Below are positions 8,622 to 11,098 of a stretch of 11,098 nt of DNA, piece after piece; the first letter of the stretch is position 1; every line of letters starts with the position of its first letter. This DNA comes from an uncultured bacterium. GTDB lineage: Bacteria; Bacteroidota; Bacteroidia; Bacteroidales; Muribaculaceae. A model generated the notes under the pieces. The model searched no databases. It was not told where the DNA came from and saw only the letters and a program-made list of their open reading frames with translations. The position numbers and the translations under genes were made by a program. The DNA lies in the NCBI GenBank assembly GCA_946184715.1, contig CAMHGU010000057.1:1-11098 (forward strand). The letters are read 5' to 3'.

Positions 8622-9830
8622 ATGGAAACACCCGGTTACGACATCAATGAAGATTTTCTGGCATTTGTGGCCGAGCATAGCGACGACGACATTCGCAAAC
8701 TCTGGCTTCAGCATTGGGACCGAAATCGGCGCCCCGAATTGACGCAGATAGAGGCCGTGCAGAAGGCACGCAATAAGATACCCACCTTCGCGCGCAAGAG
8801 CCACTTTCTCTTCCCTAATGTCGTTGTGGCCGAGCAATGCACTAATGAATGGGTAGCGCAGTTCCACGCCTCGCTCTTCGACGGAGCGCGCCGAGTGCTT
8901 GACCTCACTGCCGGGCTGGCTATCGACAGCTACTATATAGGCCGTAAGGCCGATGAGGTGGTGGCCCTTGAGATTGACGAAACCACCGCGCTTGTCGATG
9001 CCATCAATATGACTACTCTCGGAGCCGACAATGTAAGGGTGTATTGCGCTGAAGCAATCGAATGGCTCACGCGGCACAGCGATGAGCGGTTTGATGCCGT
9101 ATATGCCGACCCGGCGCGGCGCGGCGATGCCTGCCGCCGTGTGTATGCCCTCGATGAATGCTCTCCGGCCCTGAGCAAGGTGCTGCCGCTACTGCGTGGC
9201 CGCGCTCAGTATATAATCGTAAAAGCCTCGCCGATGCTCGATGTGGCCTATGTTGTGAATAACATTGAGAACGTAAGCCATATTTGGGCAGTGAGCTTCC
9301 GCGGCGAATGTAAAGAGATACTCTTCCGCATTGAGTTGACCGACACGCCTATAGATGATGTTGTAATTTCGGCCGTCGGCATCGGAACCGAAGGCGTAGA
9401 GTGGAGCATCGATTACAAATGGAGTGAACGAGCGGCCCACAATGACTGCGGCAATGTGGCTGAAGGCGACCTTCTCTACGTGCCCGATGCTGCTATCGTG
9501 AAAGCCGGAGCCTGCGCGGCACTGCTTCACCGCTATCCGGCACTTCGTCAGCTCCACCCTGCTAGCCTACTCTTCTCATTAAAGCCTGAAACCGAGCGCC
9601 CCGTGGAGGGACGGTTGTTTACCATAGATATGGTCTTTACTGTGAAGGAGGCTGAGCGATGGGGGCGAACCCGGAAGCAAGCCAATGTGGCGGTACGCAA
9701 TTTTCCGCTTACGGCAGCGCAGCTGCGCGCCAAGCTCAAGGTGACCGATGGGGGCGACACTTACGCTGTAGGGTGCCGCGTGGCCGATGGCTCGCTGCGA
9801 GTCATCATCGGGCACAAACCGGCAATGTGA
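8622..9830 (+). CDS. Class I SAM-dependent methyltransferase with THUMP-like C-terminal domain, target unknown
   Basis: This 402-aa protein belongs to a Bacteroidetes methyltransferase family whose substrate I do not know; an RNA base is the likely target. Residues 1-85 are an N-terminal region without a motif I recognise. The SAM-binding fold follows: motif I VLDLTAG (92-98), the acidic residue of motif II in ALEID (115-119), and DAVYADPARR (158-167), whose DPAR takes the place of the DPPY/NPPY catalytic loop of N-methyltransferases. The C-terminal about 65 residues (with RKQANVAVRNFPLTAAQL at 346-363) look like the THUMP-like domain, which in relatives is thought to present RNA. The gene diverges from the zinc efflux gene and runs tail to tail with smpB, 6 nt apart. 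Fold assignment is firm; substrate is inference. The ATG at 8622 is the first start after the promoter and gives a family-like N-terminus. Confidence 0.85.
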   Translation: METPGYDINEDFLAFVAEHSDDDIRKLWLQHWDRNRRPELTQIEAVQKARNKIPTFARKSHFLFPNVVVAEQCTNEWVAQFHASLFDGARRVLDLTAGLAIDSYYIGRKADEVVALEIDETTALVDAINMTTLGADNVRVYCAEAIEWLTRHSDERFDAVYADPARRGDACRRVYALDECSPALSKVLPLLRGRAQYIIVKASPMLDVAYVVNNIENVSHIWAVSFRGECKEILFRIELTDTPIDDVVISAVGIGTEGVEWSIDYKWSERAAHNDCGNVAEGDLLYVPDAAIVKAGACAALLHRYPALRQLHPASLLFSLKPETERPVEGRLFTIDMVFTVKEAERWGRTRKQANVAVRNFPLTAAQLRAKLKVTDGGDTYAVGCRVADGSLRVIIGHKPAM

Positions 9831-9836
9831 CGATTG

Positions 9837-10289
9837 TCAATGCTTGAACATGCGATCCATAGCGCGCTTGTCCTCGCGCTCTTTGATCGACTGGCGCTTG
9901 TCGTACTGCTTCTTGCCTCGCGCTAAGGCGATCACCAGCTTCGCGAGCCCTCGCTCGTTGATGTACAGGCGCGTGGGCACGATGGTGAATCCCGCCTCCT
10001 TGTCGCTGCGCGCGAGCCGCTGTATCTCTTTGCGATTGAGAAGCAGCTTACGGTCGCGACGCGCCACGTGGTTATTGTAAGAGCCGAACTCATACTCAGC
10101 CACATACATATTCTTGACCCATACCTCGCCGTTCTCAATAAGGCAATAGGTGTCGGCCAAGCTCGCTTTCCCTGCTCTGATCGACTTGATTTCAGTGCCG
10201 GTAAGGACTATGCCGGCAGTGAAAGTTTCGACCAACTCGTAATCGAAAGTGGCTCGTTTATTCTTGATATTTATCCTATTGGCATTCAT
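9837..10289 (-). CDS. smpB: SsrA-binding protein SmpB
   Basis: SmpB binds tmRNA and brings it to stalled ribosomes for trans-translation, which releases the ribosome and tags the unfinished protein. The 150-aa length is normal. Diagnostic stretches are the N-terminal KNKRATFDYELVETFTAGIVL, then TEIKSIRAGKASLAD, the VWVKNMYVAEYE strand and the HVARRDRKLLLNRKEI segment. The basic C-terminal tail (GKKQYDKRQSIKEREDKR) enters the ribosomal mRNA path. It starts 6 nt after the stop of the upstream Yip1-like gene and is surely cotranscribed with it; no separate promoter is visible. Its 3' end meets the methyltransferase gene with only 6 nt between them and no terminator. The tmRNA gene is not in this window. 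Confidence 0.97.
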   Translation of the reverse strand: MNANRINIKNKRATFDYELVETFTAGIVLTGTEIKSIRAGKASLADTYCLIENGEVWVKNMYVAEYEFGSYNNHVARRDRKLLLNRKEIQRLARSDKEAGFTIVPTRLYINERGLAKLVIALARGKKQYDKRQSIKEREDKRAMDRMFKH

Positions 10290-10295
10290 CTTGAT

Positions 10296-10844
10296 TTACA
10301 ACAGAAAAGCCGAGAGCAGAACCTTGAGAGCGTAGAATGGCAGAAGCACAGCGAGCGAGGCTTTAACCGTGGCGACCAAATCGCCTGTGGCAAGCTCGCC
10401 ATCGATATAAGTCACCCCTTGGCTCAGGGAAAACACAAGGTAGAAGGGGGCGAAATTGAAGATGATGCTGTACCACGGCAAGAATGTGGACAGAAGCACG
10501 AAACCGCCGAGCACCACATAGCTGTAGATTGCCACGCCGTGGAGCTTGTCGGTGCCGCCTTGGGCCTTAGCCGGCGTGGGGAAAAACAGCGTCAGCAGAT
10601 ATGCGCTCAGCATATAGCCGAAGAACACTACCGTGACGTTGACAATGGCGCGACGCAAGCAGTCGGCCACCGTAGCCGTGTCGTCGTAAAACAGATGCAC
10701 AAACGAAGCTATCGCTATCACGGCTATAAGCGGATAGAGCAATCGCTGAAGCAGCGACTGCCTCGGCTGAGGATTCTTCCCTATCTCTTCCCAGGCCATT
10801 GCCGGCGAAGCAATCAAAAGCGATATGTTCTTTAAGTGGCTCAT
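10296..10844 (-). CDS. Yip1-family integral membrane protein
   Basis: This is a 182-aa membrane protein of the Yip1 domain family, which in bacteria has no settled function. The N-terminus (LIASPAMAWEEI, residues 10-21) is the usual short cytoplasmic entry of the family. Five hydrophobic segments follow at about 35-53, 66-88, 104-124, 125-142 and 157-181. Conserved small and aromatic residues sit in the loop before TM3 (around KLHGVAIYSY). There is no signal peptide and no catalytic motif. It is the first gene of a two-gene unit with smpB, 6 nt apart, behind a clear promoter. The pairing may only reflect shared expression. Family assignment is good; role is unknown. Confidence 0.85.
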   Translation of the reverse strand: MSHLKNISLLIASPAMAWEEIGKNPQPRQSLLQRLLYPLIAVIAIASFVHLFYDDTATVADCLRRAIVNVTVVFFGYMLSAYLLTLFFPTPAKAQGGTDKLHGVAIYSYVVLGGFVLLSTFLPWYSIIFNFAPFYLVFSLSQGVTYIDGELATGDLVATVKASLAVLLPFYALKVLLSAFLL

Positions 10845-10860
10845 CTCTATTTTCGGACTG

Positions 10861-10868
10861 CAAATTTA
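10861..10868 (-). promoter_or_regulatory. -7 promoter element of the yip1-smpB unit
   Basis: On the minus strand 10868-10861 reads TAAATTTG, a perfect TAnnTTTG, 16 nt before the ATG at 10844. Start of transcription would be about 10 nt before the gene, giving a very short leader. No clean TTTG is seen at the -33 position. Confidence 0.7.
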
Positions 10869-10877
10869 CACAAATTT

Positions 10878-10912
10878 GCGCAATATTCAGCCCCTCCCTG
10901 CGCAAATATTCA
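10878..10912. repeat. Imperfect direct repeat behind the yip1 promoter
   Basis: GCGCAATATTCA (10878-10889) and GCGCAAATATTCA (10900-10912) are direct copies differing by one inserted base and about one helical turn apart start to start (22 nt). They flank the -33 region of the yip1 promoter. They could be tandem binding sites or AT-rich chance similarity. Confidence 0.4.
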
Positions 10913-10937
10913 TCGCAACCGCTACCGCACCCCTCGG

Positions 10938-10953
10938 CCGTGGATCTCCACGG
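10938..10953. repeat. Perfect 16-bp palindrome followed by short tandem repeat
   Basis: CCGTGGATCTCCACGG is a perfect 7-2-7 inverted repeat. Just after it, at 10953-10970, GGACTAATA and GGACTAAAG form an imperfect 9-bp tandem pair. No T-run follows, so it is not an ordinary terminator. It begins the repeat-rich stretch that continues to the end of the window. Confidence 0.6.
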
Positions 10954-10994
10954 ACTAATAGGACTAAAGGAGATGGATGAGCCATCGACGAGCG

Positions 10995-11098
10995 GATAAT
11001 TTTATCGCTGATTGCGCTGATTTAGATGGGGCATCTGCGTTATCAGCGTAATCTGCGAGAGATAATTTCTCGCTGATTACGCAGATTGCGCTGATTTT
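10995..11098. repeat. Palindromic intergenic repeat built of 9-bp units
   Basis: The core is an inverted repeat with 28-nt arms at 11033-11060 and 11068-11095, a 7-nt loop at 11061-11067 and five mismatches. Each arm is three 9-bp units of the form ATC-A/T-GCG plus two bases, and the A/T position alternates along the arm. Stretch 10995-11023 is a shortened direct copy of 11061-11098, lacking one 9-bp unit. No open reading frame or transposase is present. It resembles REP-like or MITE-like intergenic repeats that are multicopy in many genomes. Its right boundary is cut by the window end. Confidence 0.75.

Noticed and set aside
10068..10835. A 255-codon plus-strand frame opposite smpB and the Yip1-like gene
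   Set aside because: It overlaps two recognisable genes on the other strand; its His/Gln/Arg-rich translation has no domain, and no promoter precedes it.
10995..11098. Start of a CRISPR array
   Set aside because: The units are 9 bp, contiguous and arranged as an inverted repeat without unique spacers, so it is not a CRISPR array.

Overview
The window looks like chromosomal DNA from a gut-type member of Bacteroidales, most likely a GC-rich family such as Muribaculaceae. The clues are GC-rich coding DNA with AT-rich gaps, promoter elements of the Bacteroidetes form TAnnTTTG instead of TATAAT, weak or absent Shine-Dalgarno sequences, and gene types typical of the phylum: a GH2 enzyme with a DUF4982-like tail, a BspA-type leucine-rich-repeat (LRR) remnant, and a methyltransferase with a THUMP-like C-terminus. 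The family-level placement is inference.

Layout. 1-252: non-coding sequence with foldable inverted repeats and a promoter. 253-2673 (+): secreted GH2 beta-galactosidase-like enzyme. 2738-2919 (+): decayed BspA-like LRR gene, apparently the two ends of a gene whose middle is lost. 2960-5144 (+): galK then galM, closed by a strong intrinsic terminator at 5162-5203. 5277-7613 (+): malic enzyme with a phosphotransacetylase-like C-terminal domain, behind a clear promoter. 7610-8524 (-): CzcD/ZnT-type cation efflux protein whose stop codon overlaps that of the malic enzyme. 8525-8621: divergent regulatory region with a perfect 17-bp palindrome. 8622-9830 (+): SAM-dependent methyltransferase of unknown target. 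9837-10289 (-) and 10296-10844 (-): smpB and, upstream of it in the same operon, a Yip1-like membrane protein. 10845-11098: yip1 promoter followed by palindromic intergenic repeats that run off the window.

How the genes work together. The GH2 enzyme probably releases galactose from beta-galactosides outside the cytoplasm. GalM converts beta- to alpha-D-galactose and GalK phosphorylates it, so the left third is a small galactose-use cluster. galT, galE and a sugar transporter are absent from the window. The malic enzyme joins C4 acids to pyruvate and is a separate transcription unit. The right half is housekeeping: metal efflux, RNA modification (probable) and ribosome rescue.

I found no phage, CRISPR, toxin-antitoxin, defence or biosynthetic system. 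The points most worth checking are the 17-bp operator-like palindrome at the efflux gene, the 9-bp phased repeat element at the right end, the LRR gene remnant, and the uncharacterised methyltransferase.
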